Below, piece by piece: positions 8,483 to 17,723 of a stretch of 64,000 nt of DNA. The first letter of the stretch is position 1, and each line of letters starts with the position of its first letter. Both the position numbers and the translations under genes were made by a program. The notes under the pieces are model-generated. The model searched no databases and had not been told where the DNA came from. It worked only from the letters and a program-made list of their open reading frames with translations. The DNA comes from Rhodobacteraceae bacterium Araon29 (GTDB lineage Bacteria > Pseudomonadota > Alphaproteobacteria > Rhodobacterales > Rhodobacteraceae): the NCBI GenBank assembly GCA_039640505.1, contig CP046865.1, forward strand, positions 3,439,661 to 3,503,660, read 5' to 3'.

Positions 8483-10579
8483 GTGGTAGTGGACCAAAAA
8501 GATATAAATCAAGTCGTTTCTATTGAAGTAGCTGACGACTACGCGCTGATTTGCCTAAACAATCCACCAGTCAACGCAGCATCGCAGCTTTTGCGGCAGG
8601 GTTTGCAGGACGCTATGGCGTTTTGCACAGCACAGAGCGATATTAAAGCAATAGCGATTTATGGGTCTGGACGCACATTCGTTGCTGGCGCAGATATCAA
8701 GGAGTTTGGCAAACCGCCGCAGGCGCCGTTTCTGCCGGAACTTGTCAATACAATCGAACAAAGTAGCACACCGGTAATTTCTATTCTGCATGGAACGGCC
8801 TTGGGCGGTGGGCTGGAAATTGCACTGGGCACCCATGCCCGCGTTGGTATCAAAGGCCTTCGGCTTGGGCTTCCAGAAATTCACCTAGGTTTATTGCCGG
8901 GCGCAGGCGGCACGCAACGCACACCGCGTTTGGCAGGGATACCTGCAGCGCTCGAAATGATCCTTTCTGGACGTCATATTCCCGCAGATGAAGCATTAGA
9001 ATTGGGCCTGATTGACCAACTGGGCGAAGGAGAGGCGCGCGATGTTGCTATAAATGCAGCTCAAGATGTCGTTGCCGGTCGGTTAAAGACACGCAGAACA
9101 GATCAAATCTCGGTCAAGCCAAACCACGCGCATTTGGATGAGATCGAAGCTAAGTTACTGGCCACCAAAGCCCACTTATTTTCACCCCACAAATGTGTCG
9201 AAGCTGTCCGTGCGTCAAGTTTGCCGATACTTGAAGGCCTAAAGGTCGAGCGGCAAGCCTTTATGGAATGTATGGACACCCCGCAACGAGCCGGCTTAAT
9301 TCATGCTTTTTTCGGCGAACGTGCTGTCAGTAATATTCCCGAAGCCAAAGGGCCTACCCGCGACATTGCAAAAATAGGCATCATTGGTGGCGGCACCATG
9401 GGGTCCGGAATTGCAACGGCCTGTTTACTGTCCGGCTTGTCCGTCAGACTACTGGAAACAGCCCAAGAAAATCTAGACCGCGGCTTGGCAACTATCACCA
9501 AAAACCTAAAGGGTGCGGTCAAGCGTGGAAAACTATCGCAAGATAAATTTGACATGGTGTTGTCCAATCTTGATGGCAGCCTAGAGATCAGTAATTTTGC
9601 CGATGTGGATTTGGTGATCGAAGCCGCCTTTGAAGATATGGCCATCAAAAAGGAAATCTTTACCAAACTGGACGCTGTTTGCAAACAAGGCGCTGTGCTG
9701 GCGAGCAACACATCCTATTTGGATATCAATGAAATAGCGGCCGTGACCGCGCGGCCCGAGGACGTCATTGGTCTGCACTTCTTTTCCCCTGCGCATGTAA
9801 TGAAACTCTTGGAAATTGTTGTTGCGGATAAGACAGCATCTGATGTGGTTGCCACTGGCTTTGCACTTGCTAAAAAACTGCGCAAAATTGGCGTTAAAGC
9901 AGGGGTTTGCGACGGCTTTATTGGCAATCGTATTTTATCATACTACTCAAAAACCGCTTCTTATTTGGTGTTGGAAGGCGCCAGCCCAGAGCAGGTTGAT
10001 GAAGCTCTAGAGCGTTTCGGCTTTGCCATGGGACCGCATAAAGTGGGCGATTTGGCCGGATTGGATATCGGCTGGATGACACGAAAGCGCAAAGCTGCGA
10101 CCCGCTCAAAACAAGATCGCTATGCTGGTGATGTCGCTGATAGAATTTGTGAAAATGGTTGGTATGGCCGCAAAACCGGTCAGGGATATTATCTTTATGA
10201 TAGCTCGGATATCCGCCCCAACCCCGAGGTCGGCAACATAATTGACGCAACACGCACAAAGCTTGGGATGACGCCAAAGTCCTTCACAGAAAATGAGATC
10301 GTGGATCGCTATATGACCGCGATGATCAGTGAAGCTGTGCGGGTGCTAGAGGATAAGATTGCCGCGCGCCCTGTCGATGTCGATATGGTATTTCTATTTG
10401 GCTACGGGTTTCCACGCCACCGTGGGGGACCACTACATTATGCCGATAAAATTGGTGCAGAAAAGTTGATCGAGCGGATTGAAGCCTATGCCAAGGATGA
10501 TGATCATTACTGGAAAGTGCCAAACCTGCTTCGGGACATGGCGGCACAGGGTAAAAAATTCGCTGACTTAAACCGATAG
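8483..10579 (+). CDS. Bifunctional enoyl-CoA hydratase / 3-hydroxyacyl-CoA dehydrogenase
   Basis: A 698-residue two-domain beta-oxidation enzyme. Residues 1-190 form a crotonase domain with the oxyanion-hole loops GSGRTFVAGADIKEFG and GTALGGGLEIALG, and both catalytic glutamates (GGGLE and LPEIHLGLLPG). Residues about 295 onward form the NAD+-binding 3-hydroxyacyl-CoA dehydrogenase with IGIIGGGTMGSGIA and the catalytic His in HFFSPAHVMKLLE. No thiolase domain is present, so a partner thiolase is needed. It heads an operon with two acyl-CoA dehydrogenases (nine and three bases apart). GTG at 8483 is the likely start; an in-frame GTG at 8489 is an alternative. Confidence 0.95.
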   Translation: MVVDQKDINQVVSIEVADDYALICLNNPPVNAASQLLRQGLQDAMAFCTAQSDIKAIAIYGSGRTFVAGADIKEFGKPPQAPFLPELVNTIEQSSTPVISILHGTALGGGLEIALGTHARVGIKGLRLGLPEIHLGLLPGAGGTQRTPRLAGIPAALEMILSGRHIPADEALELGLIDQLGEGEARDVAINAAQDVVAGRLKTRRTDQISVKPNHAHLDEIEAKLLATKAHLFSPHKCVEAVRASSLPILEGLKVERQAFMECMDTPQRAGLIHAFFGERAVSNIPEAKGPTRDIAKIGIIGGGTMGSGIATACLLSGLSVRLLETAQENLDRGLATITKNLKGAVKRGKLSQDKFDMVLSNLDGSLEISNFADVDLVIEAAFEDMAIKKEIFTKLDAVCKQGAVLASNTSYLDINEIAAVTARPEDVIGLHFFSPAHVMKLLEIVVADKTASDVVATGFALAKKLRKIGVKAGVCDGFIGNRILSYYSKTASYLVLEGASPEQVDEALERFGFAMGPHKVGDLAGLDIGWMTRKRKAATRSKQDRYAGDVADRICENGWYGRKTGQGYYLYDSSDIRPNPEVGNIIDATRTKLGMTPKSFTENEIVDRYMTAMISEAVRVLEDKIAARPVDVDMVFLFGYGFPRHRGGPLHYADKIGAEKLIERIEAYAKDDDHYWKVPNLLRDMAAQGKKFADLNR

Positions 10580-10587
10580 AGAGAAAA

Positions 10588-11775
10588 ATGGATCTTAATT
10601 TTTCCGCCCAAGAACGGGCCTTTCAATCCGAAGTGCAATCATTTCTGGCAGATAACTTGCCAGACGATATCGCCGCAAAAGTCCGACTTGGCGATGGTTT
10701 GACCAAAGATATGATGGATCTTTGGCACAGCATCCTAAATGCCAAGGGCTGGCTTGCGACAACCTGGCCTAAAGATTTTGGAGGACCCGGTTGGACACCG
10801 GTGCAAAAGCACATTTTTGAAGAAGAATGTTGCCGTGCCTATGCCCCGCGCATCGTGCCTTTTGGGTTAAACATGCTTGGACCTGTGCTGCAGAAATTTG
10901 GTACGGCAGAGCAGCAGGAAAGTATTTTGCCGCGTATTTTATCCGGTGAAGATTGGTGGTGCCAAGGGTATTCTGAGCCCGGCGCAGGATCAGACCTTGC
11001 ATCCCTTAAAACCCGGGCGATACGCGACGGCGACGAGTACATCATCAATGGTCAAAAAACATGGACCACATTGGGCCAGCACGCAAATAAGATTTTCTGC
11101 CTTGTGCGCACAAGCGGCGAAGGCAAACCCCAAGAAGGCATCAGTTTTGTATTGGTTGATATAGACACACCTGGCATCGACATGCGTCCGATCCGCTTGA
11201 TCGAAGGGGGCCATGAGGTCAATGAAGTCTTTTTTACCGACGTGCGCGTTCCAGTCAGCAATTTGGTCGGTGAGGAAAACAAAGGCTGGACGATTGCCAA
11301 ATTTCTTCTTAGCCATGAGCGCACCGGGATCGCAGGCGTTGGCTTTTCGATGCAAGCGTTAGAAGAGGTTAAAACCCTTGCTCATAGCATTCGCCGAGGG
11401 GCGAAACGGCTCATTGATGATCCGTTGTTTTCCGCACGCTTGGCCAATGTTGAGATTGACCTTGAGGCAATGAAAATCACCAATTTGCGTATGTTATTTC
11501 AGGCCCAGAAGCAAGGAGCCCCGGGGCCAGAAACTTCAATGCTCAAAATCAAGGGAACTGTGATTAACCAAGAGCTGCGCGATCTTGCCCGTCGCGCATT
11601 AGGCCCTACGGCAGCGCCTTTTCCCGGGCATGTCACCGATGGCAATATTCTCTTTGGACCGGCGGACACCGCCTTTAATGCGGCAAGGTATTTTAACAAT
11701 CGAAAGACATCTATCTTTGGCGGGTCAAATGAAATTCAGCGCAATATTCTAACCAAAACCATGTTGGAGCTTTAA
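10588..11775 (+). CDS. Acyl-CoA dehydrogenase, pimeloyl-CoA dehydrogenase large-subunit-like
   Basis: A 395-residue FAD flavoenzyme that introduces the trans-2 double bond into acyl-CoA. Features include the FAD-binding segment WWCQGYSEPGAGSDLASLKT, the substrate/FAD region NGQKTWTTLGQHA, and the C-terminal FGGSNEIQRNILTK. The catalytic base position cannot be fixed by eye. Its pairing with a shorter, diverged acyl-CoA dehydrogenase immediately downstream is the arrangement of PimC/PimD-type two-component enzymes acting on dicarboxylyl-CoA or other unusual acyl-CoAs. Confidence 0.92.
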   Translation: MDLNFSAQERAFQSEVQSFLADNLPDDIAAKVRLGDGLTKDMMDLWHSILNAKGWLATTWPKDFGGPGWTPVQKHIFEEECCRAYAPRIVPFGLNMLGPVLQKFGTAEQQESILPRILSGEDWWCQGYSEPGAGSDLASLKTRAIRDGDEYIINGQKTWTTLGQHANKIFCLVRTSGEGKPQEGISFVLVDIDTPGIDMRPIRLIEGGHEVNEVFFTDVRVPVSNLVGEENKGWTIAKFLLSHERTGIAGVGFSMQALEEVKTLAHSIRRGAKRLIDDPLFSARLANVEIDLEAMKITNLRMLFQAQKQGAPGPETSMLKIKGTVINQELRDLARRALGPTAAPFPGHVTDGNILFGPADTAFNAARYFNNRKTSIFGGSNEIQRNILTKTMLEL

Positions 11776-11778
11776 TCC

Positions 11779-12864
11779 ATGGACTTTAACCTAACCGAAG
11801 ACCGACGCATGGTTTTGGACACGATCAGCCGCTTTTTGCAGGATCAATATCCGGTCGAGCACCGTATTCAGGTCGCCTATGATGCTCCGTTCCATGATCT
11901 GAGTAAGTGGCGGGAACTTGCAGAATTAGGGCTATTTTCTGCCCTTGCTGATGAAAGTGTTGGGGGATTTGGCGGCACTGGTTTTGATATTGCTGTGATC
12001 TTTGAAGCTTTGGGGAAAGCGCTCAATTGCGAACCTTTTCTACCCCTTGTTATGGCAAGTAGACTTCTAGGTTCTGCCGGACGAGACCAACAAACTCTGT
12101 TAGAGGGCGAACAAAATTACGCTGTTGCAATATCTGAACCTGATGCGCCCTATGAGTTAACTGATATCAGTTGCACTGCGACCGCAGACCACAGATTAAG
12201 CGGACGGAAATCAGCCGTCTATGGCGGTCAGATCGCCCAGAAATTTTTAGTTGCTGCAAAAGTTGGTAATACAGTGAACCTGTATCAAGTCGATGCAAAT
12301 GATGCAGAGGTTATAAGCTACGGACTGATCGACGGAGGCGGCGCTGCCGAAGTGTTGCTCGATGATACTCAAGCAGAACTTTTAATCGAAAATGCCGCAC
12401 AAGCCTTAAGCGGCGCTATGAACGCTGGCATTGTTGCGCTCTGTGCTGAAGCTGTTGGTTTAATGGCTGTCAGTTATGAAATGACCGTTGATTATCTACG
12501 TCAGCGCAAGCAGTTTGGCCGGCCTATTGGCAGTTTTCAGGCCTTGCAGCACCGCGCAGTTGACATGCTGACCGAGATTGAGCAAGCCCGCTCAATCACA
12601 ATCAAAGCCGCCGCAGAGCTTGATGGACCACAGGCCAGCCGCTATGCCTCTATGGCAAAAAATCTAATCGGTCGCGCAAGCCGATTGATCGCTGAAGAGG
12701 CCATTCAATTGCATGGCGGAATTGCGATGACTTGGGAATATCCTGTTTCGCATTATGCAAAACGATTAATTATGCTGGACCACCAGTTGGGAGATACCGA
12801 TTATCATTTGTCCAAGGTTATTGATGATCTAGCATCAGGAAGCCCAAATCTACGCGAGGCCTGA
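11779..12864 (+). CDS. Acyl-CoA dehydrogenase, small-subunit-like partner
   Basis: A 361-residue diverged acyl-CoA dehydrogenase starting three bases after its partner. The family is clear from MDFNLTEDRRMVLDTISRFL, the region YLRQRKQFGRPIGSFQALQH and the C-terminal IQLHGGIAMTWEYPVSHYAKR. The central FAD-binding loop (AISEPDAPYELTDISCTA) is much degraded compared with the partner, as is usual for the small subunit of PimD-type pairs. It most likely forms a heteromer with the preceding protein. The substrate may be a medium-chain dicarboxylate or branched acid; sequence does not decide. Confidence 0.9.
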   Translation: MDFNLTEDRRMVLDTISRFLQDQYPVEHRIQVAYDAPFHDLSKWRELAELGLFSALADESVGGFGGTGFDIAVIFEALGKALNCEPFLPLVMASRLLGSAGRDQQTLLEGEQNYAVAISEPDAPYELTDISCTATADHRLSGRKSAVYGGQIAQKFLVAAKVGNTVNLYQVDANDAEVISYGLIDGGGAAEVLLDDTQAELLIENAAQALSGAMNAGIVALCAEAVGLMAVSYEMTVDYLRQRKQFGRPIGSFQALQHRAVDMLTEIEQARSITIKAAAELDGPQASRYASMAKNLIGRASRLIAEEAIQLHGGIAMTWEYPVSHYAKRLIMLDHQLGDTDYHLSKVIDDLASGSPNLREA

Positions 12865-12886
12865 TTTTGCCAGACCCTAAGTTTCG

Positions 12887-14296
12887 CTAACTTGCAAACT
12901 GATCTAGGATTGAACTGATCTCTTTAAATTTTTCGTTCACCATTTGCGTGTCATTTCGGCTTTCAATGTTTAGCCTTACAACGGGCTCTGTATTGGAGGA
13001 TCGTAGGTTGAACCGCCAGTCATTAAATTCAAGGCTCACCCCGTCTGAACAGTCCTCAATCAACGCATCTTTTTTATAGGCGTCTATAACCTCTGAAATG
13101 GCTTTAGCCGGCTCTGTGATTTTAAAGTTGTGTTCTCCGGATGACGGGAATTTTTTCATCCTCTCTGCCAATAAAGCCGAAAGCGGTTTGCCAGTACGCC
13201 CCATAAGTTCGCAAATTAAAAGCCAGGGGATCATACCGCTATCGCAATAACTAAAGTCACGAAAGTAATGATGAGCAGACATTTCGCCACCATAAACCGC
13301 TTCATGTTTGCGCATCACCTGCTTTACAAAAGCATGCCCGGTTTTTGACTGCACGGCTTGCCCGCCCTTTGCAGCAATCACATCACGTGTGTTTAAAACC
13401 ACGCGCGGATCGTGAACGATTGCTGCTGCCGGCTCTTTGTCTAAAAACACATCCGCCAATAGACCAACGATATATTCACCCGGTATAAATTGACCCGTTT
13501 CATCAAAGAAAAAGCATCGGTCAAAATCACCATCAAAGGCAACACCGATATCTGCTTTTGATCCAAGTACTTTTTCGCGGGTTACTGGTTGGTTTTCCAC
13601 CAAAAGCGGATTTGGAATGCCATTTGGAAAGCTCGCATCAGGTTCTAAAAACTGATCTACAAACTCAAGAGGTGCTGCCCGGTTATCCAGTTCCTGTTTA
13701 ATTGCAGTATAGGCCCCAGCCGCGGCCCCATTGCCGCAATTGACCACAAGTTTAAGTGGTCTAAGACTATCTACATCTATAAAGGACAGGACTTTTTTCA
13801 CATAGGCGCTGCGTGCTTCTATATGAGCGTCGCGATAAGCGCCTAGCTGGTTTTGAACCTTAAAGCGCCCGGTCTCGGCAACTTTGTGTACTTCTGCAAG
13901 TTCAGCATCCGGATCAACCGGGCGAGACCCTTCTGCGACAATTTTCATCCCATTATAGTTGATCGGATTGTGAGAGGCAGTGATTTCTATTCCCCCACCT
14001 GCACCAAAGTGACTGGTTGCGTTATAAACTTCTTCTGTGCCTGCCAGCCTAATGTCAATCACAGCTGCTCCGGCATCGCGTATTCCACGGGTCAAGGCAG
14101 CCGCAAGCTCTTGCGAGCTGGCACGTGCATCATAGCCTACGACAACAGAATTAACGTTGAGAACATCAACAAACGCCCTACCAACCCGATAGGCAACATC
14201 TTCATCAATGGTTTCGTTTAAAATGCCACGTAGATCATATGCTTTAAAACAGGTAATTTCCCGTGGCGGCAAAACCTCTGTTATAGAATTTTTCAT
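12887..14296 (-). CDS. Phosphomannomutase / phosphoglucomutase
   Basis: A 469-residue alpha-D-phosphohexomutase that interconverts the 6- and 1-phosphates of mannose or glucose, feeding nucleotide-sugar synthesis. The phosphoserine loop is GGGIEITASHNPINYNGMK. The metal-binding loop is FDGDFDRCFFFDE. The sugar-recognition loop is GGEMSAHHYF, and the C-terminal phosphate-binding loop is RSSNTEPVVRLNIE. GEMSAHHYF is the form found in bifunctional PMM/PGM enzymes such as AlgC. It lies six bases downstream of galU, so the pair should be cotranscribed, supplying UDP-glucose and GDP-mannose precursors for envelope polysaccharide. Confidence 0.93.
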   Translation of the reverse strand: MKNSITEVLPPREITCFKAYDLRGILNETIDEDVAYRVGRAFVDVLNVNSVVVGYDARASSQELAAALTRGIRDAGAAVIDIRLAGTEEVYNATSHFGAGGGIEITASHNPINYNGMKIVAEGSRPVDPDAELAEVHKVAETGRFKVQNQLGAYRDAHIEARSAYVKKVLSFIDVDSLRPLKLVVNCGNGAAAGAYTAIKQELDNRAAPLEFVDQFLEPDASFPNGIPNPLLVENQPVTREKVLGSKADIGVAFDGDFDRCFFFDETGQFIPGEYIVGLLADVFLDKEPAAAIVHDPRVVLNTRDVIAAKGGQAVQSKTGHAFVKQVMRKHEAVYGGEMSAHHYFRDFSYCDSGMIPWLLICELMGRTGKPLSALLAERMKKFPSSGEHNFKITEPAKAISEVIDAYKKDALIEDCSDGVSLEFNDWRFNLRSSNTEPVVRLNIESRNDTQMVNEKFKEISSILDQFAS

Positions 14297-14302
14297 AATA
14301 TT

Positions 14303-15124
14303 TTAATCTCTTTGCTGAGCGACATGTAAAATTGCATCTAGGTATCCGGAAACCGATCCACAATCAAACCTTGGATCTTTTAGCATGACCGAACTTACTT
14401 TCCCCGCTGCCGCCTGTTTATCAATGGCCTCTGCTAGCTGAATTTCACCGCCAACACCGCTTTTTTGATGTTTCAGGATATCGAATATATCCGGAGTTAA
14501 CACATACCGACCGATGGAGGCCATAAGTGAGGGTGCTTTTTCAAGCGAAGGCTTTTCAATCAGCCGCCGTATTTTTCCACCCGATACATCAGGCTCAATA
14601 ATCCCATATTTAGAAACGTCTTTTGGGTCTACAGTCATAGTTGAAAGCTGAGTATTTCCTGTTTGCTGATAGGCATTGACCAAATCTGCAGTGACCCCAG
14701 GTTCGGTGAAAGGAATAAAATCGTCGGCCAGTAAAACCGCAAAAGGCTCATTGCCAACCACTCGCTCGGCGCAAGCCACTGCATGGCCCAATCCCAATTG
14801 TTCAGCCTGACGCACAAAAATGCATTCAACGTGCTTGGGAAGGATATTACGCACCAAGTCAGCTGCTGCATTTTTACCTTTTTTGCGAAGCGCGACTTCC
14901 AATTCAGGATTGCTATCAAAATGGTCTTCTATGGCGCGCTTATTTCGTCCCGTCACAAAAATCAGAGTATCAATTCCTGCGGCAACTGCCTCTTCTGCGG
15001 CATACTGGATGAGCGGTTTGTCAATAATTGGCAAAAGCTCTTTGGGCATTGCTTTCGTAGCGGGCAAAAAGCGCGTCCCAAATCCCGCCACCGGAAACAC
15101 AGCTTTTCGAATTTCTTGTTTCAT
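14303..15124 (-). CDS. galU: UTP-glucose-1-phosphate uridylyltransferase
   Basis: A 273-residue nucleotidyltransferase that makes UDP-glucose. The N-terminal signature AVFPVAGFGTRFLPATKAMP and the following KELLPIIDKPLIQYAAEEA are diagnostic of GalU. Further active-site pieces are FAVLLADDFI and the conserved IEKPS segment. Length is normal. It is the promoter-proximal gene of a two-gene leftward unit with the phosphohexomutase. Confidence 0.95.
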   Translation of the reverse strand: MKQEIRKAVFPVAGFGTRFLPATKAMPKELLPIIDKPLIQYAAEEAVAAGIDTLIFVTGRNKRAIEDHFDSNPELEVALRKKGKNAAADLVRNILPKHVECIFVRQAEQLGLGHAVACAERVVGNEPFAVLLADDFIPFTEPGVTADLVNAYQQTGNTQLSTMTVDPKDVSKYGIIEPDVSGGKIRRLIEKPSLEKAPSLMASIGRYVLTPDIFDILKHQKSGVGGEIQLAEAIDKQAAAGKVSSVMLKDPRFDCGSVSGYLDAILHVAQQRD

Positions 15125-15413
15125 TGTAAAGCTCTTCTTTGCGGCGGAGTATATCTAAAAACTTTAATCAGGGTATAGTTATTTGCCTAAGCCATCTGGT
15201 CTGAATACGTCTAACCCTTTATCGGATAATCTAACAGCCCTCTTTAACGTTCACAATTCTTTTGCTTTATTTTTCACGCCCATCTGCATCAGTAAAAACC
15301 TCAATTGGTTCACGGGATTTCATAAGTTGTTTTGGCTTGGGGAAACATCCTTGCTTGATAGTTTTCCTATTGCTAGAGTTGGTTGATTTTTCTTGTTGTA
15401 AGCTGAGTTACCC
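15125..15413. promoter_or_regulatory. Divergent intergenic region between galU and the 2OG dioxygenase
   Basis: This 289-base gap should contain promoters for both flanking genes. A possible 67-codon frame from a TTG at 15183 has no ribosome-binding site and poor protein-like composition, so I do not call it. I see no clear operator or hairpin. Confidence 0.4.
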
Positions 15414-16196
15414 ATGCAAAGCCTAAATAATATCGTTGATCTAGACACCTATCCGATCGAAGACCCGGGCTTTGGTGAAGAGTGCTTAAAGAATTTAAAT
15501 ACAGACGGCGTCTTAACATTGCCGGGATTTTTGCGCCAAGATGCAATAGAGCAACTTGTTGAAGAAGCGGAAAAGCAAAAGAACAATGCCTATTTCACAA
15601 CGTCGACCCACAATGTTTACCTTACCCCGACGCGTTCTGACATAGAGCCTGACCACATATTCAACCGCCAGCTTTGCTCTTCCAAAGGCTGTATAACCAC
15701 AGATCAGGTGCCACAAAAATCTCACCTGAACACAGTTTATAACGCAGATATTTTTCGCCAGTTTATAGCAACTGTGGTGGGTGAAAAAACGCTTTATGAA
15801 TATGCTGATCCCTTATCATCTATCAATGTGCACTTTGCCAGCGAAGGTCAGGAATTGAACTGGCATTTTGACAACTCCGAATTTGCCATAACTTTATTGC
15901 TTCAATCGCCAAAAGCCGGCGGCGAGTTTGAATACGTTAAAAATTTGCGCGATGCTGATCAAAACGATATGAACTATGCCGGCGTCGAGGCTGTTCTTGA
16001 TGAAAAAACTAAGCCATCACATCTCACAGTGGAACCGGGAACTTTGGTATTATTCAGGGGGCGCAATTCCATGCACCGCGTAACCCCAACAGTAGGGGAT
16101 CGCACCCGCATTTTGGTGGTTTTTGCCTATAATTCGGAACCCGGCATCGCCCTTTCGGAATCTGCTCGAATGACCTTTTTTGGTCGTTTGGGGTAA
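15414..16196 (+). CDS. 2-oxoglutarate/Fe(II)-dependent oxygenase-like protein
   Basis: A 260-residue protein with a double-stranded beta-helix. The putative iron triad is His and Asp in ELNWHFDNSEFAIT (about residue 150) and His in RGRNSMHRVTP (about 222), followed by the 2OG-anchoring Arg in DRTRILVVFAYNSEP. It resembles the HalD/ArpA-type group of small bacterial dioxygenases acting on free amino acids or small metabolites. The substrate cannot be predicted. It stands alone, divergent from galU. All ligands appear intact, so it is probably active. Confidence 0.78.
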   Translation: MQSLNNIVDLDTYPIEDPGFGEECLKNLNTDGVLTLPGFLRQDAIEQLVEEAEKQKNNAYFTTSTHNVYLTPTRSDIEPDHIFNRQLCSSKGCITTDQVPQKSHLNTVYNADIFRQFIATVVGEKTLYEYADPLSSINVHFASEGQELNWHFDNSEFAITLLLQSPKAGGEFEYVKNLRDADQNDMNYAGVEAVLDEKTKPSHLTVEPGTLVLFRGRNSMHRVTPTVGDRTRILVVFAYNSEPGIALSESARMTFFGRLG

Positions 16197-16408
16197 ATTT
16201 CCTCCTCTATAGGTGCCTTTGATTACGACCTTGCAGCTCGACTTTAGGCGGAAGTTCACTGCCTCTCTAACGGCTGCGGAGGGGAAATTTGATGCTATAT
16301 AGGTGCAAGAAATGCCCTAACGGATCAAAACCACCAGCAAAAGCAATGATTGCTTCTTCAACTATTCCGAGATGAATATTCTACCACTGCGCCTATGATA
16401 TTAGAACT

Positions 16409-17275
16409 TTAGCGCCGCCTGCCTATTTGACGAAGCACCAAGATATTTGACGCAACCAGTACACTAATGATGATGGTCCCTCCAATAAGTGCCCACTGGC
16501 CGGGATATTCACCGATCACAGCCCATACAAGCAAAGGCGCAAGAGCAGTTTCCAATAAAATCAATAAGGCGACTTCGGCCGAGCTAATATAGCGCGGCCC
16601 CAAGGTTAAGAACACGCTGGAGCACGCAATGAAGCTGCCATGCAGCAAAATTAACGTCGGCTGGGCATAAAAGGCGCTAAGCGGTTCTGCAAATGGGGCA
16701 ACCATCAAAGCGCCCAATACATAAGCCACTGGAATAGCTGGTACCATGGACACGGCTCGCAATTTACGAGCAGCAGTCATGGCGCCTGCGAAGCTGGCCG
16801 ATACACAAACAGCAACCAAATCGCCCTGCCAACTGGCTTGTTCGTTTACGCTCGAACCGAAGGCAACAATTGAAAGACCTAAAAAAACTCCGATAATCGT
16901 TAAAACCATTCTACGCGTTATTGGTTCGCCTAAAAATAACCGGCTGAATATGGCTGCAAAGACGGGCATCGATGCAATGATTAAAACCACATTCGCTACG
17001 CTGGTTAGCTTGATGGCCAAAACAAAACTTGGCGCGCTCAACGCAATGAGCACGGTGTAAATTAATCCAGAATATCCAGTTTGGAAACTTTCATAGAACG
17101 GCTTTCGCCCCATAAATATGGCAACAACCAATAGCACAATGAGGCCAGATAAAATGCCGCGCCAAAAAGTGACTGTCCAAGCCGTGGCATCAATCATACG
17201 AATGAATAATGAATCAGGCACTACAAAAAGAACGCCGATAGTCGTGATCCACAATCCTTTTTTATGTTCGCCCAA
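16409..17275 (-). CDS. EamA-family (DMT superfamily) metabolite exporter
   Basis: About 288 residues with ten predicted membrane helices in two EamA repeats (residues 10-140 and 150-285). Such proteins export amino acids or other small metabolites across the inner membrane. The frame is open to a TTG at 17293, but the TTG at 17275 has a GGCGGAG ribosome-binding site seven bases upstream and gives MGEHKKGLWITTIGVLF. This is the better start. No substrate-specific motif is visible. It is a single gene, divergent from the cys operon. Confidence 0.85.
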   Translation of the reverse strand: MGEHKKGLWITTIGVLFVVPDSLFIRMIDATAWTVTFWRGILSGLIVLLVVAIFMGRKPFYESFQTGYSGLIYTVLIALSAPSFVLAIKLTSVANVVLIIASMPVFAAIFSRLFLGEPITRRMVLTIIGVFLGLSIVAFGSSVNEQASWQGDLVAVCVSASFAGAMTAARKLRAVSMVPAIPVAYVLGALMVAPFAEPLSAFYAQPTLILLHGSFIACSSVFLTLGPRYISSAEVALLILLETALAPLLVWAVIGEYPGQWALIGGTIIISVLVASNILVLRQIGRRR

Positions 17276-17723
17276 TTCAATACTCCGCCACAAGCTTCGA
17301 TAGAGGCTAGATTTATTCAGCAGTTAGGGTCAATTCAAACAGTTGGAAAACTCGCAATTTTCTCAAAAATCATCCATTAAGACTCAGCTTTTGTGTAATC
17401 AATGTAACTTTTACCCAATTGATGGGGCCGTAAACCCATAAATTCTGTTTGGCCTTTGTTTACAAATAAAGTTTTTTATTTTGGCAGCTGTTTAATTGTC
17501 AGAACGGTATTTTTTTCATTTTAATTTAGAAATATTCTCAGCCATTGATACTTGCCCGATAGGCTAAAATCGTTTAGCGAACTGTGACAGTTTTCACAAT
17601 TTACTGTCAACTCACATAAATTTCTGTCAACTCACAAATGTAAAATACTAATTCTGAATTTCACAACCTAAAATTTTGCACAATGATAACACGTATTTTA
17701 TATCTACAGGAAAGGCGATTTGA
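17276..17723. promoter_or_regulatory. Regulatory region upstream of cysD, with 20-bp-spaced direct repeats
   Basis: This AT-rich region of roughly 430 bases separates the exporter from cysD. It contains two perfect 13-base repeats, CTGTCAACTCACA, at 17604-17616 and 17624-17636, exactly 20 bases apart, so on nearly the same helix face. A related imperfect element (CTGTGACAG, then TTTTCACA) lies just upstream at about 17582-17598. The spacing and position suggest binding sites for an activator or repressor of sulfate assimilation. The regulator is not identifiable here. Confidence 0.55.

Noticed and set aside
15183-15386. 67-codon open frame between galU and the dioxygenase
   Set aside because: TTG start without ribosome-binding site, odd composition, and located where divergent promoters are expected.
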